7,851 bases of DNA from JADFOJ01 sp041580235 (GTDB taxonomy: Bacteria; Planctomycetota; Phycisphaerae; Phycisphaerales; SM1A02), in assembly GCA_041580235.1 (NCBI GenBank), contig JBFGEG010000130.1, positions 1 to 7,851 of the forward strand. Direction: 5' to 3'. Below the pieces are notes generated by a model. It worked only from the letters and a program-made list of their open reading frames with translations, had not been told where the DNA came from and did no database searches. Both the position numbers and the translations under genes were made by a program. Shown piece by piece: positions 1-6,689 of this stretch (position 1 is the stretch's first letter; every line of letters starts with the position of its first letter).

Positions 1-1
1 C

Positions 2-412
2 AAGATGATCCACATCGGCCGCAACACCCGCAGCACGATCGTCGCCAAGGGCATCTCCGCCGGCTTCGGCCAGAACACCTACCGCGGTCTGGTCCGCATC
101 AACAGCGGCGCCGCCAGGGCGCGCAACTTCACGCAGTGCGACTCGCTGCTCATCGGCGACAAGTGCGGGGCCCACACGTTTCCGTACATCGAGGTCAAGA
201 ACTCCACGGCCCACATGGAGCACGAGGCCTCCACGTCGAAGATCGGCGAGGATCAGCTGTTCTACTGCAACGCCCGCGGTCTCTCGACGGAGGATGCCAT
301 TTCCATGATCGTCAACGGTTTCTGCAAGGAGGTCTTCCGCGAGCTGCCCATGGAGTTCGCGGTGGAGGCCCAGAAGCTCCTGGAGGTCAGCCTCGAGGGA
401 AGTGTCGGCTGA
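2..412 (+). CDS. sufB: SufB, Fe-S cluster scaffold subunit (C-terminal part; 5' end outside window)
   Basis: This is the last ~136 codons of SufB, open at the left window edge. SufB is the core subunit of the cytosolic SufBC2D scaffold on which Fe-S clusters are built. The visible part is the end of the beta-helix and the C-terminal helical region, with the family stretches NFTQCDS, GAHTFPYIE, HEASTSKIGEDQLFYC and the terminal LEGSVG. Counting back from the C-terminus, the Cys of NFTQC (codon 137-139) and the Glu of HMEHEA fall exactly where E. coli SufB has Cys405 and Glu434, residues known to be needed for cluster assembly. Both are present, so the protein should be functional. It is followed after 46 bases by sufC. 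The identification is very secure; only the true start is unseen. Confidence 0.97.
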   Translation, partial: KMIHIGRNTRSTIVAKGISAGFGQNTYRGLVRINSGAARARNFTQCDSLLIGDKCGAHTFPYIEVKNSTAHMEHEASTSKIGEDQLFYCNARGLSTEDAISMIVNGFCKEVFRELPMEFAVEAQKLLEVSLEGSVG

Positions 413-458
413 TCCGAATCAGACAACCAATCACCACGCACGAACAACGGGAAGACTC

Positions 459-1250
459 ATGCTCGAAATCCGAAACCTTCACGCGAACGTCGACGGCCAC
501 GAGATCCTGCGGGGCGTCGACCTCACGGTCAACGCCGGCGAGGTCCACTCCATCATGGGCCCCAACGGCTCCGGCAAGAGCACGCTCGCGCAGGTGCTCG
601 CCGGCCGGGACGCCTACGAGGTCACCGAGGGCGAGGTGCTCTACCAGGGCAAGGACCTGCTGGACATGGAGCCCAATGAGCGGGCGTGCGAGGGCGTCTT
701 CATGGCGTTCCAGTACCCGGTCGAGATCCCCGGGGTGAACACGGCATACTTCCTCCGGGCAGCCCTCAACGCCGTCCGCAAGCACCGCGGTCTGGACGAG
801 CTCGACGCCGTGGACTTCCTCGGGCATGTCAAGGCGAAGATGAAGCTGCTGGACATGGACGAGCGTCTGCTGAGCCGCGCCATCAACGAGGGATTCTCCG
901 GCGGCGAGAAGAAGCGAGGCGAGGTCTTCCAGATGGCGGTGCTCGAGCCTTCGCTGTGCGTCATGGACGAGACCGACTCCGGTCTCGACATCGACGCCCT
1001 GCGGGTCGTGGCCAAGGGCGTCAACGCCATGCGAAGCTCCGACCGAGCCATCATTCTGGTCACGCACTACCAGCGTCTGCTCAACTACATCGTGCCCGAC
1101 TTCGTCCACGTGCTCATGAACGGGCGGATCGTGCGGTCCGGGGGCAAGGAGCTCGCGTTGGAGCTCGAGGACAAGGGCTACGCCGGCGTGGAGAAGAGCA
1201 ACCCCGTCGTGGAGACGGTCGTGACGTGCGGATCCACCGGACATGATTGA
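459..1250 (+). CDS. sufC: SufC, ABC-type ATPase of the SUF complex
   Basis: This is a 263-residue cytosolic ABC ATPase that binds SufB and SufD and drives the conformational change needed for cluster assembly. Visible motifs are Walker A GPNGSGKST (residues 34-42), the Q-loop FQYP (Gln85), the signature FSGGEKKR (146-153), Walker B CVMDETDSGLD with Asp170/Glu171, and the H-switch VTHYQ (His203). The motif DSGLDID after Walker B is typical of SufC rather than of transporter ATPases. The ATG at 459 is chosen because it starts the conserved first strand (MLEIRNLHA) and has a GGGAAG ribosome site 5-10 bases upstream; a GTG at 402 would add 19 unlike residues and overlap sufB. The C-terminus is about 15 residues longer than the E. 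coli protein. The 3' end overlaps sufD by 8 bases. Confidence 0.97.
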   Translation: MLEIRNLHANVDGHEILRGVDLTVNAGEVHSIMGPNGSGKSTLAQVLAGRDAYEVTEGEVLYQGKDLLDMEPNERACEGVFMAFQYPVEIPGVNTAYFLRAALNAVRKHRGLDELDAVDFLGHVKAKMKLLDMDERLLSRAINEGFSGGEKKRGEVFQMAVLEPSLCVMDETDSGLDIDALRVVAKGVNAMRSSDRAIILVTHYQRLLNYIVPDFVHVLMNGRIVRSGGKELALELEDKGYAGVEKSNPVVETVVTCGSTGHD

Positions 1251-2565
1251 CACAGCACTTGACGTCTATCGAGATCAGTTCCCGGGTTTCGCGGAGTCGG
1301 CCGGGCCTGCGCTGGGGCCGCTTCGCCGCCGGGCCTTCGACCGCTTTCTCGAGCTGGGCTTTCCCACGACCCGCCACGAGGAGTGGCGATTCACCAACGT
1401 CGCGCCGATCGCCGACACGCCCTTCCGGCTCGCGACGCCCCAAGACTCGACGGTCACCGCCGCCGACCTCGCGGGGTGCACCCTCGACCGGGGGTGGCCG
1501 CGTCTGGTCTTCGTCAACGGGCGCTACACGCCGTCCCTGTCGACGGCAGGGACGGGGCCGGGTCACGTCACGGCCACGAGCCTCGCCGAAGAGCTGGCCC
1601 GCGACCCCCGATCGGTCGAGCGGCACCTGGGCGGGGACGCCGCGTACCGCGATCACTCCTTTGTCGCGCTGAACACGGCGTTCATGAGCGACGGGGCGTT
1701 CGTCGTGGTGCCTCGGAACACGGTGGTCGAGCAGCCGATCGATCTGCTGTACGTGTCCGCCGGGACCGCCGATCCCATCGCGTCGCACCCTCGAACGATC
1801 ATCATCGCCGAGCCCGGCAGCCAGGTCACCATCATCGAGCGTTATGTGGGGCTGGGAGAGTCCGTGACGTTCACGAACGCGGTCACCGAGATCATCGTCG
1901 GCGAGAGCGCGACCGTCGACCACTACAAGATCGGTCGCGAGGCCGAGACGGCGTTTCACGTCGGGACCACGCTGATCCGCCAGTCTCGTGACAGCCGCGT
2001 CTCGTCACACGCGGTGACCATCGGCGGCGGGCTCGTCAGGAACAACATCACCACCGTGCTCGACGGCGAGGGTGGCCACTGCACGCTCAACGGCCTGTAT
2101 CTCATGCACGGCAGGCAGCATGTCGACAACCACCTGCGTGTCGAGCACGCCAGCCCTCACTGCGACAGCCGCGAGTTCTTCAAGGGCATTCTCAACGATC
2201 GGTCGCGGGCCGTCTTCAGCGGCCGTATCGTGGTGCACAAGGATGCGCAGAAGACCGACGCCAAGCAGACCAACATGAACCTGCTGCTCTCCGAGGACGC
2301 TCGGGTCGACACCAAGCCCCAGCTGGAGATCCTCGCCGACGACGTCAAGTGCACGCACGGGGCCACGATCGGGCAGATCGACGACGACGCAGTCTTCTAC
2401 CTCTGCTCACGCGGCATCCCGCCGGAGACCGCCCGGGCCGTGCTCGTCTACGCGTTCGCGGCCGAGAGCCTCGATCAGGTGCGGCCCGAGCCGCTTCGCC
2501 GCCGCCTGCGGGAGACCCTCTTCGATCTTCTCCCGCAAGGCCAGCAGCTGCGGGAGGCGATGTGA
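1243..2565 (+). CDS. sufD: SufD, Fe-S cluster assembly scaffold subunit
   Basis: This is a 440-residue SufB paralogue, the second beta-helix subunit of the SufBC2D complex, thought to help iron acquisition and to form the SufB-SufD interface where the cluster is made. The N-terminal helical part has the family motif HEEWRFTN; the C-terminal half has FSGRIVVHKDAQKTDAKQ, DTKPQLEILADDVKC and THGATIGQID. In the latter, Cys370 and His372 match the E. coli Cys358/His360 pair at the interface; His360 is important for assembly. The length matches the family (about 420-450). The ATG lies inside the end of sufC (8-base overlap) with no obvious Shine-Dalgarno sequence, which suggests translational coupling. 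Its stop overlaps the sufS start. Product assignment is firm. Confidence 0.96.
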   Translation: MIDTALDVYRDQFPGFAESAGPALGPLRRRAFDRFLELGFPTTRHEEWRFTNVAPIADTPFRLATPQDSTVTAADLAGCTLDRGWPRLVFVNGRYTPSLSTAGTGPGHVTATSLAEELARDPRSVERHLGGDAAYRDHSFVALNTAFMSDGAFVVVPRNTVVEQPIDLLYVSAGTADPIASHPRTIIIAEPGSQVTIIERYVGLGESVTFTNAVTEIIVGESATVDHYKIGREAETAFHVGTTLIRQSRDSRVSSHAVTIGGGLVRNNITTVLDGEGGHCTLNGLYLMHGRQHVDNHLRVEHASPHCDSREFFKGILNDRSRAVFSGRIVVHKDAQKTDAKQTNMNLLLSEDARVDTKPQLEILADDVKCTHGATIGQIDDDAVFYLCSRGIPPETARAVLVYAFAAESLDQVRPEPLRRRLRETLFDLLPQGQQLREAM

Positions 2566-3818
2566 GCACAGCCCGCGCGGCAGCCCTTGCCCCGGGCGGG
2601 AGCTTCGACGCCGAGGAGGTGCGCCGCGACTTCCCGATCCTCGAGCGCACGATCAACGACCGGCCGCTCGTCTACCTGGACAACGCGGCCACCGCCCAGA
2701 AGCCCCGCGCGGTCATCGACGCCGTCACGCGGTACTACGAGCACACCAACGCCAACATTCACCGCGGGGTTCACCGGCTCAGCGTCGAGGCCACCGAGGC
2801 CTATGAGCGGGCGCGAGGCAAGGTGCAGCGGTTCCTGGGAGCCCGGCGGCCCGAGGAGATCATCTTCACCCGCAGTGCCACGGAGGCGATCAACCTCGTC
2901 GCCCAGGCGTACGCCCGACCGAAGCTCGAGCCCGGCGACGAGATCGTGATCTCGGCCATGGAGCACCACTCCAACATCGTGCCCTGGCAGCTTGTCCGCG
3001 AGCAGACCGGCGCGATCCTCAGGGTCATCCCGATCAATGACGACGGTGAGCTGCTGCTCGACGAGTTCGCCAGGCTCCTGGGCCCGAAAACGAAGCTCGT
3101 GGCCGTCACGCACATCTCCAACGCGCTGGGTACGGTCAATCCCGTCCATGACATCGTCGAGCTGGCCCACCGCCACGGCGTGCCCGTGCTCATCGACGGG
3201 GCCCAGGCCGCTCCGCACATGCCGATCGACGTGTCCGCCATCGACTGCGACTTCTACGCCATCACCGGCCACAAGATGTTCGGCCCGGTCGGTATCGGGG
3301 CCCTCTGGGGCCGCTACGACCTGCTGAACGCGATGCCGCCCTACCAGGGCGGAGGCGAGATGATCCTTTCCGTGACGTTCGACCACACGACGTGGAATCA
3401 CGTGCCGCACAAGTTCGAGGCGGGCACGCCCGCCATCGCCGGGGCCGTCGGTCTGGGGGCGGCCATCGACTATCTGGACGGGGTCGGTCTCGATCGCGTC
3501 GCGGATCACGAACGGGCACTGCTCGCCTACGCCACGGAGAAGCTGCTGTCGCGGCCGGGCGTGCGGATCATCGGAACCGCCCGTGACAAGGCGGCCGTCC
3601 TGTCGTTTCTCGTGGACGACATCCACCCCCACGACATCGGGACGATCCTGGACCAGGAGGGGGTCGCCGTCCGCACCGGCCATCACTGCGCCCAGCCGGT
3701 GATGGAGCGGTTCGGCATCACCGCCACCGCCCGGGCGTCGCTGGCCCTGTATAACACCAGGGCCGACATCGACCGGCTGGCGGCCGGAATTGACAGGGTC
3801 CGTGAGGTGTTTGCCTGA
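2562..3818 (+). CDS. sufS: SufS, PLP-dependent cysteine desulfurase (group II)
   Basis: This is a 418-residue class-V-aminotransferase-fold enzyme that removes sulfur from L-cysteine, holds it as a persulfide and passes it to SufU. Visible features are the N-terminal FPIL and YLDNAAT region, the SAMEHHSN stretch whose His stacks on PLP, the IDGAQ Asp, the PLP Schiff-base lysine in AITGHKMFGP (Lys238), and the persulfide Cys in VRTGHHCAQP (Cys376). The short catalytic loop and RTGHHCAQP sequence are typical of SufS rather than IscS/NifS. The GTG at 2562 is chosen: it overlaps the sufD stop by 4 bases and has a strong GGGAGG site just upstream at 2552-2557. The same frame stays open upstream to 2349, but that part is an overlap shadow of sufD. 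The stop shares one base with the sufU start. Confidence 0.97.
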   Translation: MSTARAAALAPGGSFDAEEVRRDFPILERTINDRPLVYLDNAATAQKPRAVIDAVTRYYEHTNANIHRGVHRLSVEATEAYERARGKVQRFLGARRPEEIIFTRSATEAINLVAQAYARPKLEPGDEIVISAMEHHSNIVPWQLVREQTGAILRVIPINDDGELLLDEFARLLGPKTKLVAVTHISNALGTVNPVHDIVELAHRHGVPVLIDGAQAAPHMPIDVSAIDCDFYAITGHKMFGPVGIGALWGRYDLLNAMPPYQGGGEMILSVTFDHTTWNHVPHKFEAGTPAIAGAVGLGAAIDYLDGVGLDRVADHERALLAYATEKLLSRPGVRIIGTARDKAAVLSFLVDDIHPHDIGTILDQEGVAVRTGHHCAQPVMERFGITATARASLALYNTRADIDRLAAGIDRVREVFA

Positions 3819-4267
3819 TGTTCGACCTCGGCGAGCTCTATCAGCAGCTCATCCTCGATCACAACCGGAGCCCGCGTAATCGCCGACGCATCGAGGCGGC
3901 GGACCGGACGGCCCAGGGGTACAACCCGCTGTGCGGCGACCGGGTCACCGTCTACGTCACGATCAGGGACGGCGTGGTCGAGGACGTCGCGTTCGAGGGA
4001 TCGGGCTGCGCGATCTCGACCGCGGCCGCGTCCATGATGACCGAACAGGTGAAGGGCAAGACGGCCGAGGAGGCCGCGGCCATCTTCGATCGCTTTCACC
4101 GGCTCGTGGCGGGCGAGCCTCTGGAGGGCAACGGATCGGAGCTCGGCAAGCTGGAGGCGTTCGCCGGCGTGCGACAGTTCCCCGCCCGCGTCAAGTGCGC
4201 GACCCTCGCCTGGCACACGCTCAAGGCCGCACTGGAAAGCACACCGGACCTCGTGACGACGGAGTAA
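3818..4267 (+). CDS. sufU: SufU, zinc-dependent sulfur-transfer protein partner of SufS
   Basis: This is a 149-residue IscU-fold protein. SufU accepts sulfur from the SufS persulfide through a zinc-bound Cys; older annotation calls it a scaffold. Conserved ligands are visible: Cys39 and Asp41 in NPLCGD, Cys64 in GSGCAIS, and Cys127 in RVKCATLAW. An insertion between the helical region and the last Cys (LGKLEAFAGVRQFPAR) and the lack of the IscU LPPVK motif distinguish SufU from IscU. The ATG overlaps the sufS stop (TGATG), so the two are probably translated as a coupled pair, consistent with SufU acting directly on SufS. The likely role is set by this context and the intact Cys/Asp set. Confidence 0.95.
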   Translation: MFDLGELYQQLILDHNRSPRNRRRIEAADRTAQGYNPLCGDRVTVYVTIRDGVVEDVAFEGSGCAISTAAASMMTEQVKGKTAEEAAAIFDRFHRLVAGEPLEGNGSELGKLEAFAGVRQFPARVKCATLAWHTLKAALESTPDLVTTE

Positions 4268-4270
4268 CGC

Positions 4271-4606
4271 GTGGAGAGCTCGCCGCTGGACAACCTGAAC
4301 GCGCAGGCGACGGAGGCCGTGGTCATCGAGGTGCTTCGCACCATCTATGACCCCGAGCTGCCGATCAACATCTACGAGATGGGCCTGATCTACGGCATCG
4401 ACGTCGGAGCCGATGACGTGGTGACGATCCGCATGACGCTCACCACGCCCGCGTGCCCCGCGGCCGAGTCGCTGCCGCCCGAGGTGGCCTCCAAGGTCAA
4501 GGCCATCGCCGGCGTCACCGACGCCCGGGTCGAGCTGGTGTGGGACCCTCCCTGGACGCCTGAACGCATGTCCGAGGCCGCCCGCCTCGAAGCCGGCCTG
4601 ATGTGA
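4271..4606 (+). CDS. sufT: SufT-like DUF59/MIP18-family Fe-S maturation factor
   Basis: This is a 111-residue single-domain DUF59 (MIP18/PaaD-type) protein, an accessory factor in maturation of Fe-S proteins that often ends SUF operons. Family signatures visible are YDPELPINIYEMGLIY (DPE at residues 27-29), a strand-rich middle (DVVTIRMTLTTPACP) with the conserved Cys62, and the C-terminal VWDPPWTPERMS motif that is characteristic of the SufT branch. The GTG start has a GGAG at 4261-4264 overlapping the end of sufU; only three bases separate the two genes. No long N-terminal extension is present, unlike some larger SufT proteins. It ends the SUF block: a ~205-base spacer follows. Function in vivo (general versus high-demand Fe-S maturation) cannot be read from sequence. 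Confidence 0.93.
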   Translation: MESSPLDNLNAQATEAVVIEVLRTIYDPELPINIYEMGLIYGIDVGADDVVTIRMTLTTPACPAAESLPPEVASKVKAIAGVTDARVELVWDPPWTPERMSEAARLEAGLM

Positions 4607-4811
4607 GCCACGGGCACGGAAGGGAGAGATTTACTCCCTCCGGTCTGACATCCGGCGATTTGTGTTTTTCTGAAACCCTCATTTGTCAAAGACTTATGAA
4701 CGACCCCACGCGGATCGCGACGCGTGATCTTGTGTTGTGCACGGCGGGTGGCTCGATCATGGGCACCCTGGCTGTCCGCAACGGCACACGCTTTCGGGGA
4801 GACGCTCAGCC
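4607..4811 (+). promoter_or_regulatory. Inter-operon spacer, AT-rich, probably carrying the promoter of the conjugation cassette
   Basis: This 205-base gap is the only long non-coding stretch. Its first half has an AT-rich patch (about 4655-4700), sharply different from the GC-rich genes, as expected of a promoter region. TTGTCA at 4683-4688 and TATGAA at 4695-4700 resemble sigma-70 elements, but they are not spaced to work together, so I assign no specific promoter. Short reading frames through it (ATG at 4696, GTG at 4737) give low-complexity proteins unlike any family and are not called. No tRNA, riboswitch or clear operator was seen. The change of base composition and the break in gene overlap argue that the downstream genes form their own transcription unit. 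Confidence 0.35.
4621..4669 (+). terminator. Possible weak terminator of the SUF operon (two small hairpins then a T-run)
   Basis: Fifteen bases after the sufT stop, AGGGAG (4621-4626) pairs perfectly with CTCCCT (4634-4639) around a 7-base loop, and flanking GG/CC can extend it across one bulged A. A second short stem, CCGG at 4640-4643 with CCGG at 4652-4655, follows. A T-run (4665-4669) comes ten bases later. The gap between stem and T-run is longer than in a standard intrinsic terminator, so this is a tentative call based on position and symmetry. Confidence 0.35.
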
Positions 4812-5435
4812 GTGGCTCGCAACGCGTCGACGACACGAAGCTTCCACCTGGTCGACCACCAGCGCGGGGCCGACACCGCCGGGCGGCCGGCGAGCCGCGG
4901 GTCGGCAGCCGGGGCGCCGGCCGACGACGCCGTGCTCGTCGTCCCCGACGGTGTCTCGCGGCTCGTTTTCGGCGACGGCCGGCGTCCCCGGATCCTGTCA
5001 CGGCCTCGGCGCCGGGGACCCGTCGGCGACCGCATTGAGTGTGTGCTCGAGCCGCTCCGACGCGGCCACGACACGAGCCTGCTGCTGCTGGCACCCCCCG
5101 GCCGGCCCGTCAGGATCAACGGAGAGCACACCGCTCACGTGATCTGCCTGCGGCAGCGGGACGTCATCCAGATCGGCCGGTGGACGCTGCACGTCGCCGT
5201 GCACGTGCACGCCGAGATCGGTCTCGCTCCCGCCGAGTACGCCGGACACAAGTGCGCGGTCTGCCGCCGTGACGTCGCGGGCACCGTCGTTTACCTCTGC
5301 GTCTGCGGCGCGGCGATTCACTGCGACCGCTCGGGCCGCAAGACGGCCGCGGACTGCCTGCTCGGCACCGACTGCCCCGTCTGCCGGACGCCGATCAGGT
5401 TCGACGGATACGGCGACCTTCCGGAGGGCCTGTAG
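4812..5435 (+). CDS. FHA-like plus RING-type zinc-finger protein (E3-like)
   Basis: This is a 207-residue protein. Residues ~39-130 resemble the second half of a forkhead-associated domain: a strand pair, then PVRING (Asn103-Gly104), then LRQRDVIQIGRWTLHV, matching the FHA pattern of NG followed by L..GD.I.IG. The usual phosphopeptide-binding GR and SR..H residues are not obvious, so phosphothreonine binding is doubtful. Residues 148-191 form a RING-like binuclear zinc domain: Cys148-x2-Cys151, Cys163-x-Cys165, His170-Cys171, Cys182, Cys188-x2-Cys191, giving nine candidates for eight ligand positions, ending in the RING-typical CPVC. RING domains recruit E2 enzymes, and E1- and E2-like genes follow directly, so an E3-like role is likely. 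The GTG at 4812 is chosen for the GGGGAGA at 4796-4802; a GTG at 4737 would add 25 unlike residues. Its stop abuts the next start. Confidence 0.75.
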   Translation: MARNASTTRSFHLVDHQRGADTAGRPASRGSAAGAPADDAVLVVPDGVSRLVFGDGRRPRILSRPRRRGPVGDRIECVLEPLRRGHDTSLLLLAPPGRPVRINGEHTAHVICLRQRDVIQIGRWTLHVAVHVHAEIGLAPAEYAGHKCAVCRRDVAGTVVYLCVCGAAIHCDRSGRKTAADCLLGTDCPVCRTPIRFDGYGDLPEGL

Positions 5436-6689
5436 GTGAGTCGATCCGCGTGCCAGCTCGAGCCGATTCGCCAGAGCGGTCCCCGGCGCACCGGCCGCGT
5501 CGACCGGCTGCCCGCCTTCTTGGGCGGCCCCGACGACGCCCGGGAGATCCTCGCTGACCTGAAGATCCTCGGCGTGGCGGCGGGCTCCGTCGGGGCCAAG
5601 GCCCTCGACCACCTCGCCCGCTGTCACGTCGGCGAGCTGGGCATCGTGGACCCGAAGGACTTCACGGCCTCATTCGACACGCAGTCGATCCGGGACGCGT
5701 CGAACGTCGGACGCTCCAAGGCGCTGCTCGTGGGGCGCTGGGCCAAGGACGTCTCACCCGAGACGACCGTGTGCGTCTACCCGGGCCCCGTCCAGGATCT
5801 TGCCTGGCCGTCCCTGGCCCGCTACGACGCGGTCCTCGCCTCGACGGACAATCTCAAGGCGGAGACCGAGACCGGCCAGATTGCGCGATGGCTTGGACTG
5901 CCCCTCGTCCTCGCCGCGGTGGACGGACCCACCCTCACCGCGCAGGTGCGGGTCTACACCAACCGCGACGAGACATCGGCGTGTCCCGCGTGCGGGTTCG
6001 GCCGGGCCGAGCGCCGCCAGCTCAGCGACGAGGTGCTGTTCAACTGTGATCCCGCGGGAGCGGGCACGGCGATCATCGACGGGCCGCCAACGACGAGCCT
6101 CAGCGCCCTGTGCGGGATGGCCGCCTCGATGGCGACGCTGGAGCTGCTGCGTCATGCACTGGGGCTGGGGCCGGCGGCCGAGGATCGCCTGCTCGAGTAC
6201 AACGCCTATGCGGGCCGGACGACCGTCACGCCGCTGCGCCGCCGCGCCGACTGCGCCTGCGACCACACCGTGCTGGATCGGGCCGCAGTACCCGGCCCGC
6301 TCGCCGAGCGCACCTTGCGCGAGTGCGCAGCGGCGGCGGGCGTGACCGGCGACGAGGCGATCGCCCGCAGCGCGTTCGACGTCGACGACCTCGTCTTCGC
6401 GTGGTTCGTGACCTGCAACCGCTGCGGCACCACCCAGCCGTTCAATCGGTTCATCGGTCGCCACGAGGACGCGTGCCGGCTCTGCAGCGTCTGCAGCGGC
6501 CTGCGGCACTCGCCCGACGCGTTCTATTCGTTCGGCCGGCTCATCCCCGCCGGCGTCGCGGGTCTGATGCCCCTGCTGGACACGCCGCTGGGGGCGCTGG
6601 GAGCGGCGGGCATCGGGATCACCGTCCGTCACGGCCCGCAGGCCGTTCTCGTTCAGTCATGCGACCGCAGGAAAGGAGCACACCGATGA
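5436..6689 (+). CDS. E1-like ThiF-family adenylating enzyme with C-terminal zinc-binding domain
   Basis: This 417-residue protein has a Rossmann-type ThiF/MoeB/E1 domain (about 35-260). The nucleotide loop is GVAAGSVG (46-53), followed by IVDPKDF (Asp72, Asp75), VGRSKA (Lys95, the MoeB Lys86 position) and STDN (Asp138, the MoeB Mg-binding Asp130 position). A structural zinc site can be formed by Cys183-x2-Cys186 and Cys273-x-Cys275. Cys204, between the first Cys pair and the helix ALCGMAASMATLEL, is the best candidate for the thioester-forming Cys. E1-type enzymes adenylate the C-terminal Gly of a ubiquitin-like protein. Unusually, a further domain follows with Cys327-x2-Cys330-x16-Cys347-x2-Cys350-x2-Cys353, a zinc-ribbon-like pattern. 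GGAGGG lies seven bases before the GTG start, and the gene abuts the RING gene and overlaps the E2 gene, so these act together. MoeB/ThiF-type sulfur-carrier activation is the alternative. Confidence 0.85.
   Translation: MSRSACQLEPIRQSGPRRTGRVDRLPAFLGGPDDAREILADLKILGVAAGSVGAKALDHLARCHVGELGIVDPKDFTASFDTQSIRDASNVGRSKALLVGRWAKDVSPETTVCVYPGPVQDLAWPSLARYDAVLASTDNLKAETETGQIARWLGLPLVLAAVDGPTLTAQVRVYTNRDETSACPACGFGRAERRQLSDEVLFNCDPAGAGTAIIDGPPTTSLSALCGMAASMATLELLRHALGLGPAAEDRLLEYNAYAGRTTVTPLRRRADCACDHTVLDRAAVPGPLAERTLRECAAAAGVTGDEAIARSAFDVDDLVFAWFVTCNRCGTTQPFNRFIGRHEDACRLCSVCSGLRHSPDAFYSFGRLIPAGVAGLMPLLDTPLGALGAAGIGITVRHGPQAVLVQSCDRRKGAHR

Noticed and set aside
402..458. Upstream GTG start for sufC
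   Set aside because: It adds 19 residues with no homology to SufC N-termini and overlaps sufB; the ATG at 459 has a better ribosome site and starts the conserved strand.
387..1253. Long reverse-strand frame of 288 codons opposite sufC
   Set aside because: It is antisense to a secure ABC ATPase gene, its protein is His/Val/Asp-biased with no family motif, and such frames are common opposite GC-rich genes.
2349..2561. Upstream extension of sufS
   Set aside because: The extra 71 residues are Arg/Ala-rich shadow of the sufD 3' end; the GTG at 2562 has a strong GGGAGG site and the normal SufS length.
2475..3686. Reverse-strand frame of 403 codons opposite sufS
   Set aside because: It mirrors the codon bias of sufS, has no recognisable domain, and would require overlapping two firmly identified genes.
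4713..4729. Imperfect inverted repeat with two GATC sites as a possible operator
   Set aside because: The symmetry rests mainly on palindromic GATC and ACGCGT tetramer/hexamer words and breaks in the arms; expected by chance in GC-rich DNA.
4603..5142. Frame of 179 codons starting at the sufT stop
   Set aside because: Its composition becomes Arg/Pro/Thr-rich shadow of the RING gene and no beta-grasp or other family is visible; I considered it as the missing modifier and discarded it.
6110..6685. Upstream extension of the E2-like gene inside the E1 gene
   Set aside because: The added ~190 residues are low-complexity Arg/Gly/Ala shadow sequence; the ATG at 6686 has AAAGGAG and a four-base overlap with the E1 stop.
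5436..6689. Interpretation of the E1-like gene as plain MoeB/ThiF for molybdopterin or thiamine synthesis
   Set aside because: No MoaD/ThiS or cofactor pathway genes adjoin it, while an E2-like and a RING-like gene are coupled to it; kept only as an alternative.
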